Of a DNA stretch of 64,000 bases, positions 23,649-35,600 are shown in pieces (the stretch's first letter is position 1; every line of letters begins with the position of its first letter). The notes beneath the pieces are model-generated. The model worked only from the letters and a program-made list of their open reading frames with translations. It did no database searches and had not been told where the DNA came from. Origin of the DNA: Sphaerolaimus hirsutus (Eukaryota; Nematoda; Chromadorea; Monhysterida; Sphaerolaimidae); assembly GCA_964036195.1 (NCBI GenBank), contig OZ038458.1, forward strand, positions 19,667,832 to 19,731,831, written 5' to 3'. A program made the translations under genes and the position numbers.

Positions 23649-24777
23649 TAGGGTGTCAAATTTCCGTTTCCGTTTTCCGTTTCCGCCTTTCCGCAGGAAA
23701 ATTGTTTACCTTTCCGTTTTCCGTTTTCCGGTAGCTGAAAAATTTTTACCTTTCTGTTTTCCGTTTTCCGGCAGCCGAAAAATTTTTACCTTTCCGTTTT
23801 CCGTTTTCCGGCAGCTGAAAATTTTTTACCTTTCCGTTTCCGTTTTTCCGGCCCATTTTTCCGTTTTCTGGCTGAAAAATTTTTACCTTTCCGTTTCCAT
23901 TTTACCAGGCCATTTTTCCATTTTCTGGCTCGATTTTCAGTTTTCTTGCATTTTTCCATTGTTTTTCCAATCTGTATTTATCTTCAATTGGCTCATCCCA
24001 TTGTGTTGTTTTTGTCTCTTGGAGCAGCATTGACAACTGGGATTTCAGGGTCAGTGAAACAGGTGCTGTGAACCCCATTGGGTCATATGCTGACACCAAT
24101 AATTTATTCAAGTTTTGTCTGGTTGGTGTTGTGATGCTGTCAATTTGCAATTTTGGTGTTGATATTGCCAGCATGTAGGCTTGGTGATTTTATGTCAGGC
24201 CCATTACTGCGACAATTTTATTCACCTTTGAATGACTCCTGTCGTTTTCTGCTATTTCATTCATGACTGATCTGGAGTTTGACAGCCATTCCCTCATGTT
24301 CATAGAACATTGGTTAAATAAAGCTTTGACTTTGTAATATAGTTCTAAAGCTTCAACTTGATGATTTTTTGTTGGTTCAGTTAAGCTTGAACTACAAGTG
24401 AAGTTACAGGCATGATCCATAGTTGCAGAATGTACAGCTACCACAATCAAAGCCAAACAGGCAAACCTGCATGCAGGTTTTCCTTCTGCAAATTTGTCTA
24501 TTACCGTGCTGATTTCACTTTATTTTTTTTCCGTTTCCGTGAAAATTTTGCTTTCCGTTTTCCGTTTTCCGGCATTTCATTTTTCCGTTTTCCGTTTTCC
24601 GGCCGACAATTTTTTTTTACCTTTCCGTTTTCCGTTTTCTGCTGAGTGAAATTTTTTTACCTTTCCGTTTTCCGGCAGAATTTTTTTTTTACCTTTCCGT
24701 TTTCCGTTTTCCGTAAAGTGAAAAAAATTTACCTTTCCGTTTTCCGTTTTCCGTAAAAAATTTTTTTTGACACCCTA
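23649..24777. mobile_element. hAT-like element with TTTTCCG arms and captured pol fragment
   Basis: It starts TAGGGTGTCAAATTTCCG and ends TTTTTTGACACCCTA. The perfect 8-bp duplication GTTAGAAC is at 23641-23648 and 24778-24785. Both arms are CCTTTCCGTTTTCCG series. The central half-kilobase is unlike the arms and carries a retrotransposon pol remnant on the minus strand. Confidence 0.85.
23902..24456 (-). pseudogene. BEL/Pao retrotransposon pol fragment, broken
   Basis: On the minus strand, two open segments (24456-24190 and 24174-23902) share one frame and are separated by a TAA. The first has MREWLSNSRSV, like the F-xLRKWxSNS segment of Pao pol. The second has VSAYDPMGFTAPVS, like the YDPLGLxSPV motif after the reverse transcriptase, and a W-DEPI match further on. 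Upstream catalytic RT, integrase, gag and LTRs are absent and the 3' part runs into simple repeats. The fragment is non-functional and appears carried as cargo between the hAT-like arms. Confidence 0.7.
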
Positions 24778-24924
24778 GTTAGAACATCGTTTATACCATC
24801 TACATCCTTATATAAGGCTGTAAAAACTTTAAAATGGTGGTTATTGTTGCATTTTTCACGTTTTTTTCTCAAAATTCTCACTCTGAAACAATAAACCCCC
24901 GGGGGGTATTTCGAGGAAATACGG

Positions 24925-25336
24925 TAGATATATATTTAGGCTTTTAAAAAACACCGGTATTTTAACAACTCTGCCGCTAACGCCAGGCGTCATGAATGAA
25001 TAAATATGAATATGATGAATATAAATTCATGAATATTGCGATCATGTTATGAAGTATCTTGTCGAATGAAAGCCAGTGTAATGTAATCATGTATGTAGGT
25101 GGTAATTCAGATTCAGATGGAGTATGGTAGTGTGGTATTAGAAAGCGTTATCGTATTTCAATAAACTTATAAAAATCACATTAATATGTATGAATCCATG
25201 TAGGTAAATCTGAGCGGAAGCAGAATTAATATATGTAAATAACTGTAGTTTACCCCTACATTCTCTAAATAGGTAACATCACTGACAACCAGTGTCGAAG
25301 AGACCACAGAAAACGAAAATAGGCATATCAGAAACA
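24925..25336. other. Intergenic upstream of receptor B
   Basis: AT-rich, no gene seen. Confidence 0.4.
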
Positions 25337-27566
25337 ATGGATCTAGCGTGTAATGCAACTTTAGAACTTATATCTCACCCGGCACATCAAGGGCAAATTA
25401 TCAGCAGACTTATTTTGTCTGTAGCTGGCATTTTCACAAATATATTTCTGATTATTGTTGCCCTGAAAGCTACCTTGCTGGATCGCATAGTCAAGGTGCA
25501 GTTCATAAATCTGGCCGCATCGTGCATTGTTTGGCTGATGGTACACATGTGCATCACGGGTGCCACTCCCAGACCCCGTAAAAAGTCCTGACAAATGTCA
25601 AATGTCATGCAAAGTGTCAAAAGTCATGGAAAATGCCCTGGAAAAAGGAAAACGTACGCTTGCCATTTTGCAGCAAATTTTCCATGACTTTTGACACTTT
25701 GCATTACATTTGACATTTTACAGGGATTTTTACAGGATCTGGGAGTGCCCCCTGGACATGAGGTGATTGTCACCCACATTTTGAACGAGCCATGTTTGCT
25801 GGTGGTCTGTTTTGTTGTTGTTTTTTAAGCAATATTTCCCTTTCTCTACAATTATTTATATAAATTTCCTCCATTCAACCTGGTTTCAGATGAAACGTAT
25901 CACTTGCTGTGTGATTTTGGTAATATTACCTGCTCAGTATGGCACCACAGTATTTGTAATTGCATCTATAGCAATTGAGAGATTGATTTTCACTCATACA
26001 CTGATAAAAAATAAGTTGGAGCCATCCCATGGCACTTGCAGCCTTGGAGCAGAATCCATGATAGGTAAATGTGATAAATTTTATATTTGCCTGTCAGTTT
26101 GAGAACATTTCGAAATGCCGCCAGCGTTTATTGTGGAGAGACAATGAACTGGAATAATGAAGCCACTCTGAAGCACAAAAAAGTACAAGGAATTTCGATA
26201 AGAAAAACAATGTGCACTACACAGATAATTTCTCTATTCTCAACAGATACAACAGTGCATTCTGATTTCACCAATAACTGCCCAAAATTCCAGCTTTGCC
26301 ATGGGCTGCAGGCTGGCTTATCATCAGCCACAGATACATATCATACAGATTCATTGAACCATATGGATCCACAGCCAATGATCTGCTGCCACACTGTGAC
26401 CACCATGAAGTTGCTGGCAATCAAAAAATTGACAAGGCAATATCCCTTTTATTTGCCTTGTCTGCATTGGTTTGCTTGGCTATGTATCTGATTGTGTGGA
26501 GATGGAATCAGAGATACTGGGCAGACTTTGGCCGAGAGCCACAGACATTGAATGTCAGAATCATGGTGAAGAGGACACTGGATACAACCCAGTGAGTAAT
26601 CAAGTACCTATATCAAGTGCCTCTTCAACACTCAATATTTAAGGCAGTGATGCTAACACTGCTGTGTTAAATGCTGCACTGCTATGTGAAAACCCAATAT
26701 GTAAATTTTTCTTATCTCATCATTTATTTAAAACAAGCAGATGGCTACTGAAGTGGAATTTCTAGACAATCGTGCAGCTGCAAATGTTGCTAACATGTGG
26801 CTTACTCAACTATCTGTTCTAGAAATGTCACTAAGCATATTTAGCTGTGTACAAAAAGAAATAAGTTCATACTGGATTAAACTGAGGGCTATAACCCATA
26901 AGTATCACAACTGAGATACATATAGGTAAAATAGTGACATAAATATTTGAATTCTTGTGTTTTCTAGTCACATGGACACCTTTTTCACAATATTCTGGTC
27001 AGCTTTCTATTAAAACCACATTGCAGAGCAGTTCTCAATCTAATTGTGTTCCATTCAGTGTTGGTAGTAATTACCATGGCTTGCTACATTGTGTATCAGT
27101 CAGCAGAGGAAAAAACTGAGACAATATTGTGGATACTTACATTTGGTTATGCCTGCAGTCAGATCATGCCCTGCATGGGTCCTGTTATCCTGATGTTCAA
27201 GCAAAAAGCACTGAGAAAGTCACTTGCCAGCAGCATAGGTGCCAATCCCAGACCCTGTGAAATGCCCTGTAAAATGTCAAATGTCATGCAAAGTGTCAAA
27301 AGTCATCAAAAGTGTCAGCAGTGCAAACATACGTTTGCCATTTTTCAGATAATTTTATATGACTTTTGACACTTTGCATGACATTTCACATTTGACAGAG
27401 CATTTTATAGGGTTTGGGAGTGCCCCCAGGTTGCTGCAACTCAACTGAATCCAGGACCAATAACCTTTGGATGACATTTGTGAATCCGCCAATGTCCTCA
27501 AGGGTGGTGACTCCTGCAGTGGGCACTGCTGCACAAAAAGCATATTTTGAAGCATATGAATTTTGA
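25337..27566 (+). CDS. Seven-transmembrane receptor B (nematode Sra-superfamily-like)
   Basis: Exons: 25337-25559, 25755-25804, 25890-26064, 26294-26591, 27027-27238, 27430-27566; 364 codons plus stop. It is a paralogue of A and C, presumably a chemosensory GPCR. Visible marks are CNATLELISHPAH at the N-terminus, PAQYGTTVF, SIAIERL, LPWAAGW, CDHHEVAGN, RYWADFG and a C-terminus ending AYFEAYEF. Two introners interrupt it, after the second helix region (25560-25754) and near the C-terminal tail (27239-27429). Removing both restores the exon lengths of the paralogues. The C-terminal exon after the second introner is the most divergent part. Start by alignment; an in-frame ATG at 25292 upstream is less likely because ATATCAG, a possible trans-splice acceptor, lies just before the chosen ATG. 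Intron 26592-27026 holds nothing I recognise. Confidence 0.75.
25560..25754 (+). mobile_element. Introner in receptor B exon 1, CTG type
   Basis: A 195-bp element from GTGCCACTCCCAGACCCC to GGGAGTGCCCCCTG. The flanking triplets are CGG (25557-25559) and CTG (25752-25754). Removal gives ITG-HEV in frame, as in both paralogues, and an exon of exactly 273 bp. The 3' end is TG. A canonical AG nine bases upstream (25744-25745) would also keep frame and add three residues (VPP). Confidence 0.85.
27239..27429 (+). mobile_element. Introner in receptor B last exon, CAG type (GT-AG)
   Basis: A 191-bp element from GTGCCAATCCCAGACCCTG to GGGAGTGCCCCCAG. It joins SSI-G-CCN in frame through ATA G|GT. The flanking triplets are TAG and CAG. 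Splice sites are canonical. Confidence 0.85.
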
Positions 27567-28761
27567 GTAGATGACAAATTGAACCCACCTATATTGTTTT
27601 TATTCGTGGTTGTCGTTTAATACACACTTTGTGGTGATGTATCAAATGAGTTTGAAAGCAAAAACATCACACACATCTGCATTTTGTTTTTTACTTTGGT
27701 TGCCATATTGTTTGTGATCAACAATAGCAATTTTTTTATGACAATTGTGATCAGTTCCTAGTAAACATCACACAGTATTCGATTACTATTTGTACGTCAG
27801 CATCGAAAGTTGGGCCAATGTTGTGTTGTTGACTTATTTACTGTTCATCTCACTTTGTGGTCACTCTATTTTGCATGTTTAGCTTTTCCGGTGAGTCATA
27901 TTGCAGTTTAGTTTCAATTTGCACCCATTAGTAGCCATTCCATATCATTGAAATATTGGATATGGAAATTTTACTGCAATAATCCTCAATTTGCATTCAA
28001 AGCATTAAGTATCAACATCATCAATATTTATGAAAGCATTGCAAATATAGTGTTTAAGATTTGTATCTACATATTTATAGTTCTGAGTTTACTTCCAGTG
28101 CTTACTTACTGACGTCTGTATGTCTCATGCCTGAAATCATTTTTTATTTTTTTAAACAATTTTCGTTTCATTAGTGATGCTTAAACGCGACTCCCCCTTT
28201 TCCATTTTTTGTGAAAGTGCGTGCATAAGTATCCTGTTCGCGCATTGTCTACTAAGACATAAGTAATTTTGTATGCATACTTTGCGGTCCGCCGAGTATA
28301 CCTAAAGTCGGCGGACATTTCACCCTACAAAATCGGAGAGTTAGAATTCGCTCGTGAATAGAGGGAACAACGAAACTTGTGTCCCACGCGGATGCTAGAA
28401 ATTGAAAAAAGAAAATCATATTAAAAGAAAAATGAACATTTCGCGGCGTGCGTGCGTGCTACGCCCTAGTTAACTACATTTTCAACGTTGCTCGTTGAAA
28501 GCGAAAGAATTTGACCGTTCAAACTATCGTTTTACCGTTCAAACTACCGTTTTTTCATTCGTTGGCTCTGTTCCAACAGAAGAGAACTTGGCAGCCAGCC
28601 AAACATTCGAAATCCGCTATAAATATGAATAAAATAGGCTCACAATAGCTATAAAACCATGTATATAAACAAAAATAGCGATTACGAAGGTGGAAATTGG
28701 CAAAGCAAAGCAAATTTTAACGATTTTTAGCTAACTTTGAGTTTTCACTCTCATTTGTATA
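27567..28761. other. Intergenic between receptor B and a poly-C MITE
   Basis: No gene. 28211-28302 (GTGAAAGTGCGTGCATAAGT ... CCGCCGAGTATAC) is repeated at 33570-33660 inside the PWWP gene, so it is a dispersed repeat. Confidence 0.5.
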
Positions 28762-29210
28762 CCGTATTTCCTCGAAATACCCCCCCCCTCGAAATACCCC
28801 CCCCCTTGTTTGACCCCCCCCCTCTCGAGACCACTATGAAACAATCACCCCCCCCCCTCGAAATACCCCCCCCCCAAATTGAGTGTAAAGAGAACGTACA
28901 TGACAAATACGGCAGTTTGTGTTCTACGTAGTGCAGAACACACGTTAAAACAATGTCGGAATCACGTTAGAACAGTGTACATACCATCTACATACTAATA
29001 TTAGTCTACAGAACCTTATAAATGGCGGTTTTTGTTGCATTTTTCGACGTCTGCGTACGTTTCAGACGACAACTTTGTACTTGGTTTTCAAAATTTTTCT
29101 TGTGAAACAATCACCCCCCCCTCGAAATACCCCCCCCCTCGTTTAACCCCCCCCCTCTCGGGACCACTATGAAACAATCACCCCCCGGGGGGTATTTCGA
29201 GGAAATACGG
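28762..29210. mobile_element. TA-flanked MITE with poly-C arms
   Basis: It starts CCGTATTTCCTCGAAATAC and ends TTTCGAGGAAATACGG, with TA flanks. Long pure C runs separated by TCGAAATA and TCTCGAGACCACTATGAAAC motifs. The interior matches 52141-52543 in reverse. Confidence 0.8.
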
Positions 29211-29449
29211 TAATACACAACTGGTAACTGGGATAAGGGCCAAGTTTTCATACATGACCCGATCTATTTCAATTGTTAAAATATTGCGTCACAAATCCTA
29301 ATGCCGTCATGCACTCTCCACTGGAGAGATTGACGCAAATGTTTGTAGGGCGATACGTCTGCCGACTTTACATAACAATTGAAAATTGATTGACCACGGG
29401 TCACACATAGCTAAACGGTACCAAATTTTTCTCTTCCTAAACAGACACT

Positions 29450-31538
29450 ATGGAGGCAGTCTGCAACACAACATTGCAAATAGTATTCCACCCTGCACAC
29501 CAAATTCAAATCTTTGGCAGATTGTCATTGTCTGTAATTGGAGTGTTCAACAATGTGATCTTGATCTCAATAACATTGAATGCTGCTTTATTGGATGCAA
29601 CAGTGAAGGCACAATTCATAAATCTGTCTGCATCTTGCATTGTGTATCAAATTGGACAAATGGGTATAATGGGGCATGAAGTACTTGTCACATACATTTT
29701 GAACCAACCATGCTTTGTGGTGGTCTGTTTTTTTATTATATTTATGTTAATCTTTGCATGTGTGTCATTCCATTTTGTAGTTTCCACATGCCTTCACAGA
29801 TAAGAAGAATTATGTGCAGTGTACTTCTTTGGATACTGCCTGCTCAGTATGGTACCACAGTGTTTATTATTGCATCTATAGCCATAGAGAGGCTGCTATT
29901 CACAAATGCACTGAAAAAAAACAAGTTGAATAAAATCTATCAGTTGGACTCTTGGCGCAATTTGATGTCAGTAGGCAAACTGTCTATGATTGGTGAATTG
30001 CTTATCTTCCTAATTGGCTTGTGTGTTGTGTTATTCATCAACAAACTACAATAACTTTGTGTTATTTCAGCTCTGCCATGGGCTACTGGCTGGTTCCTCA
30101 TTGGTCACAGATTCATTTCGTACATGTTCATTGAGCCATATTCATTATCTGCCAATGAACTGGTTCCCCATTGCGACCACCAGGTGCCAGTCCCACACCC
30201 TGTAAAATGCCCTGTAAAGTGTCAAATGTCATGCAAAGTGTCAAAAGTCATGGAACATGCCCTGTAAAATGGCAACTTGGTTGCCATTTTGCAGGGCATT
30301 TTCAATGACTTTTGACACTTTGAATGACATTTCACACTTTACACGGCATTTTACAGAGTCTGGGACTGCCCCCAGGAGGTGGCTGGCAACCCAAAAATTG
30401 ACAAGGCACTTTCTGGATCATTTGCTTTGACTGCATTTATTTGCCTGGGAATGTATTTCATTGTGTGGAAATGGAACAAGAGATACTGGGAAGATTTTGG
30501 CAGACAACCACAGAATTTGAATGTAAGGTTCATGATCAAAGGAACGTTGGACACTACAAAGTAAGTTGCTTTTGGAGCTTTTCCATTCTTCAATTATACA
30601 CTCGATTTCTTCCTTTACCTACTTACCGTATTACCTCAAAATACCCGCATGGGGGTTTATTATTTCGCCAGCAAAATTTGAGGGGGGTTAATTCGAGGGG
30701 GGGGGGGGTTTATTCGAGGGGGGGTTTTATTATTTCGTCAGAAATTTTCGTAAGGATCGTAGTACAATGTAGGCATTTGCATACCCAAAACGAGTAATAA
30801 ATGTGTCCAAACAGGATATATTTGGACATAAAAACGCAAACTAGTCTATGTGTAGCTGCAATGCAAATTAACAGTAATATACATCATGTACATTGCATAC
30901 ATGACGTATTTATTATGTACATGACGTACATCATTCCGAAGGGGGGGGGGGTATTTCGAGGGGGGGGTTAATTCAAGGGGGGGGATAATTCGAGGTAATA
31001 CGGTATCTCTTTGCCACCTTACCATGGTGCTGTGCAAAATATTCTTGCAAATACACCACTCATTGTGAAGTAACAAACACCATAAACTTACAACTGCAAG
31101 TGATCAGTTGAAAGCGAGATAATTTGTCGCTTTTTGGGTTGCTGCTGTAATAAATTACACACACCAATTCTATTCCCCAGGGCAATCTTAAATCTAGTCG
31201 TTTTTCACTCAATCATGGTCATAATTACAATGGTCTGTTACAACATCTACAATTCAGCATTGGATGGAAGTGAAAAAAAGTTATGGGCACTCATGCTTAC
31301 TTTGATCACTAGTCAAATAATGCCCTGTATTGGCCCAATTATATTGATTGTGAAGCAGCAAGCACTGAGAACGGCTACTATGAATGTGATTTACAAAAAA
31401 ATTGCACCCAGGTTTAATGTAAGTTATGGTGCAAAAAAGTGGGCATATTGTGTGGTGCAGCCACAACCATCAAAAATTGTGAATTCTGCAACTGGTCCTG
31501 TTGCGCAGAAAACTTACTTTGATATGTACAAATTTTGA
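29450..31538 (+). CDS. Seven-transmembrane receptor C (nematode Sra-superfamily-like)
   Basis: Exons: 29450-29722, 29800-29992, 30071-30183, 30376-30560, 31181-31538; 373 codons plus stop. Marks shared with A and B: MEAVCNTT at the N-terminus, PAQYGTTVF, SIAIERL, LPWATGW, CDHQEVAGN, RYWEDFG, QIMPCIGP and the C-terminus TYFDMYKF. Exon 1 is 273 bp and exons 3a plus 3b sum to 298 bp, identical to the paralogues; exon 2 is 18 bp longer. Start: ATG six bases after a strong TCTTCCTAAACAG acceptor. One introner (30184-30375) lies in the CDH-EVAGN loop, where A and B have continuous coding sequence. A poly-C MITE fills the last intron. Of the three this is the cleanest, with GT-AG at every junction. 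Confidence 0.8.
30184..30375 (+). mobile_element. Introner in receptor C exon 3, CAG type (GT-AG)
   Basis: A 192-bp element from GTGCCAGTCCCACACCCTG to GGGACTGCCCCCAG, with CAG duplicated at 30181-30183 and 30373-30375. Removal joins CDHQ to EVAGN in frame. Paralogues A and B have no intron at this site, so this is an intron gain after gene duplication. Confidence 0.9.
30626..31003. mobile_element. TA-flanked poly-G/C MITE in receptor C last intron
   Basis: It starts CCGTATTACCTCAAAATACC and ends AATTCGAGGTAATACGG, with TA flanks. Confidence 0.75.
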
Positions 31539-32625
31539 TTTATTTTGAAAAATTTGGGTCAGTTGAGATATTCATCATCACGTGTGATGTTTAACACCAT
31601 AGAAAACTCCATTCCCCACTAAATTTATTATAATGTGATACTGAATGTGAATTTTTGTGTTTCAAGATTCCATAAATCCTCAACTAGGTAGTTCCCCTGG
31701 CGGAGTAGGTAATTTTTTTCTGTTGTTGTTCTTTTGAAGGGGAATTATTCAAAGGGACATTTTTACGTGATACATTCATACTTTACTATCACATTTTTAT
31801 CATTTCATTCCGCCGTAAACAATGTTGAAAGGAAAAGGATATTCTGGCAAATTTGAAATACAATGCATATATGGTCTGTGAAATGTTACTGTATTTTTTA
31901 TATACCTATAGAGAATACTCCATCCCATCCTAGCACATGTCAATTGCATTGCTATTCAATCAATCAAAATAGATGTAGATGCATAATTAATTATTACGAT
32001 CTTCTGAGTAAAATACCTCCAACTTCAACCTCTGGCTTTTTTTTGCTGTACATTGTGATTATGTGTAGATTGGGTTTTGATATTTCAGCATTTTATTGCT
32101 ATTTCGGTACGAGTGTGGTTTTTTGAAAAATAATCAAAAATAAATCGGGGAGGACCCTTATGTGAAGTTGGCAGCTGTCCAAAACAATTATTGGATACAC
32201 TGTTTGTATACTGCCGTTAACGACGGAGAAAACCAACGCGGTATGCCAGTGTAAAAACCGCCATTAGCGCCCATTTCCGGTCGTTTGATCGCATTCTGCG
32301 GCGATTTTTGGTGACTAAGACGGAACTCCTGCGTCTTTTACTCTCATTCCATGTATAACACGCCCATGTATCCAAATACAAACTTGGACATAAGCCAAAT
32401 TCACATCTGTGTCCAGATCCAAATGAATTCGTCCGTTATTTTATTTCGCCCCGCTGCGGTAACTATTTATCTCTCCTATCCAATCTAACTGAATGCGAAC
32501 GCATCGAGAAGTCGTCAATAAAAAGCTTACAGCTGCTCTTTCTATGACATTCTATCTGTTCACACGAGATTTAGGCTGCGTTTCAAAATAAAGTTATCAC
32601 CGTTTTAACTTTTACCGATTGTTCT
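31539..32625. other. Intergenic between receptor C and the PWWP gene
   Basis: No gene seen. The last part should contain the promoter of the PWWP gene; no clear TATA box stands out. Confidence 0.4.
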
Positions 32626-35600
32626 ATGGATCCTAGCGGCGCCGGCACATCTGGGGATGATTATTTTGGTTCATTTGCGATTTCTTCGGAACTGGATGCA
32701 GGTATTTTATTTCACACCATGTGTATATTTTTCTCTGGTGATGTTGAAATAATTTGGCGTTGTTCCAAGGTTTTTCAACCGAAATAGCAATGATGAATTT
32801 CAGATTTTGCCGATGGACTACCGCAGCTTCCGTCGTTCGATTCGATAGAATCTCAGGTTTGGCGGTGTTTCTTCTTGTCGTATTTTCACTTTTCTTAGAA
32901 AATTTCGAAAACATTTCCAACGTATGCAAAATATTCTTCGTAACTTTCGTCTGCCAACTAATTTATGCGCGCTTGGAATCTTTCAATCTAGTTCTGGACG
33001 GCTTTGCAGATGCGTGCCTTTTTGTGTGCTTTTTGCGTATGCTGCATTCCATTGAATATTAAGATAACTTTATTTTTATCCTTTATTTTTTTTCCCATTT
33101 CTGGCTCCACGCCAGCAACCACCACAAAACTGCAAACATCACTACTGAACTCACTATTGACCATTTATTCAGACATTGGACGATCAGGCCTGCGATGAAG
33201 ACAATAACCTGTCGCCGGTGATGTGTATCGGCCGCGTGCAGGACACCACGCCCGGCGAGCTGGTGTGGGCCAAGCCCCATGGAAGACCGTTTTTACCCGC
33301 CATTTTGGTGAAGCCACCCGATGTTTCCATCCATTGGGTTCAGAGTGTCGGCAAAGGGGGTTCGTTGCGAATTTGTGTGCGAATTTGTTCTAAATCGGCC
33401 TATAAATACATATACTCGGCATGTACTTGTGAAGGAAACACTCCGTCATGACGTCATCATAAATAAAATAAAAATTGTACCAAAAGAAGAAAAAGAACGT
33501 TCCGGGAAAAAACATACGCCGTTCGTACGCGACTCTTAAACCTGACGTTTAAAAAATATTTTTCTTTTTGTGAAAGTGCGTACGTAAGTATCCTGCTCGC
33601 GCGTTATCGACTAACACATAAGTAATTTTGGGCGCATACTTTGCGATCCGCCGAGTATACAGTAAATATCATTGATGCAGCGTTGTTTAGACTTCAGTTT
33701 TCAATTGAGTTTTTTTGGTGGAAAGTGTGTCGAAATGTAATTTGTATGAGAATTAGTAAATTTCAAAATTCATTGAAAAGTGATTTTGACACACTTTCAT
33801 TAAAGGATTGAATTGCTAATAGAAATGTTATTATGTCATTGAATAAATTGATAAATCAATTAATGTGTGCGTGCATGTGCGCAGCTTTTATCATCATTGT
33901 TTCACTTATTTCATGCAGATGCAAAATTCCTACTGCGCGTGATGTTTTTGGATGATGGACACTTTGATTGGATACCTCTGAATAATATTCTACCCTATCA
34001 CGGTTATGACCAGTTTCGATTTTATGTGGAAAGACAGGTGAGATTTGGACTGGCGTTTGAATGCAGGGATCTCCAACACGTGGATCATTCAGTCTGCGGG
34101 AGTTCAGATAAATTTTATAGATGCAAACACTCCTAGGAATGTACTATTTACAGGGGGTTCAAGCGGGATCCCGAAACCCGAAATGGGTGTTTTTAGGGTC
34201 AAAGACTCCCATTTCTACACGCTATCATGCCATGTAATAATTAGCTGTGATATGTTAGTGTGGTATATAGTGTCCAGTTAATGTGCTTCCACAAACCGCA
34301 TAGAATACTTCCACAGTGTGAAACATCGCTCTATTAACTAGGGTGGCAGAATTTACCGTACCATACCGTACCGCATTTTTGGGAAATTTACCGTACCGTA
34401 CCGTTTACCGCAATTTTAGAAATTTACCGTACCGTACCGCGTACCGCACTTTCCGAAATTTACCGTACCGTACCGCGTACCGCACTCATTTACCGCATTT
34501 TACGCGGTAAATTTTACTCAGATTTACCTTACATTTTTCAACATATTGATGACAATTGATGTGCTGTTCTGCAAATTTTTTGCGCACAAGTGCGCAATAT
34601 TCACAACATCGTTTTCACTGATTTTCAGCCCTTTAACATGCTATATTGTTCCCAAATTGCATTCATGCCTTATGGCTTATTTTCAGCTATTTTATACTAT
34701 ATGCCATTATATACCTATTTTTCAACCATTTAGCAAATTTTCACCCATATCTACCTTTTTTTCTCTTTTCTTCCTTCTACACCTTGAAAAAGCCTATATA
34801 TTGAGCCCCTGCATTGTGGGTAATGTAATTTTATGTCATCACACTGTTATTTTGTTCCTAATACCATTATCAAATTGTGTAATTGAATTTGGTGTCAATT
34901 TATGAAGAAAAAGTTGTATGTAGTCCGGTATTGATACATTTCTGACAATCAGAAATTTACCGTACCGTACCGTACCGCGTACCGCACTTTTCAGATTTAC
35001 CGTACCGTACCGTTTACCGCAATATTGAACATTTACCGTACCGTTTACCGCAAAATAGAAAATTTACCGTACCGTACGGTTTACCGCAAGGCCGTACCGT
35101 CTGCCATCCTACTATTAACCTCATCTCAGCCGTATGCCTCGTAGCCTAAGTCACAAAAGGATATGAAAAAGAGATGAAAAATGTGAAATGCAGCAACTTT
35201 GAGCGAATATTGAGATAAAACGCTTCAGATTATCCCAATACAGCTGTACATCAATAATGATATTTGCTATTTGATGCGATGTCGCTATTTTCGTGGTCGA
35301 TTTTAATTTTTTTGTTTATTTGTCAGGTTTTTTCTTTGAAAATACTAAATAAGAAGTAGGTAGGTACTGTAAATACATGGCACCAGCCCTATTGTGCCTG
35401 CGCACGCTGGTTTTCACACGGAATTTCGAAAACTCACAAATCCGCTTAGAACGCATTTGAGTTTTCTACAATGAAGTGGCAGTCAACTACAGTAGACGGA
35501 GATTAAAAAATGACTTATTGTGGAAAACTCAAACACGTTCAAAGCTCATTTATGAGTTTTCGAATATTCTATGTTTAAACATGTGTGCGCAGGGCCACTA

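Larger units (their letters stand above)
23528..24924. mobile_element. TA-flanked poly-C MITE, split by a hAT-like insertion
   Basis: The left end CCGTATTTCCTCGAAATAC and the right end TATTTCGAGGAAATACGG are flanked by TA. The two halves are separated by the element at 23649-24777, inserted later. Confidence 0.8.

Noticed and set aside
23902..24456. Host gene on the minus strand
   Set aside because: The motifs match BEL/Pao retrotransposon pol and the frame is broken by a stop between the two segments.
34339..35111. Microsatellite expansion (CCGTA)n
   Set aside because: The perfect 8-bp duplication and TAGGG tips show it is a bounded mobile element rather than a simple microsatellite.
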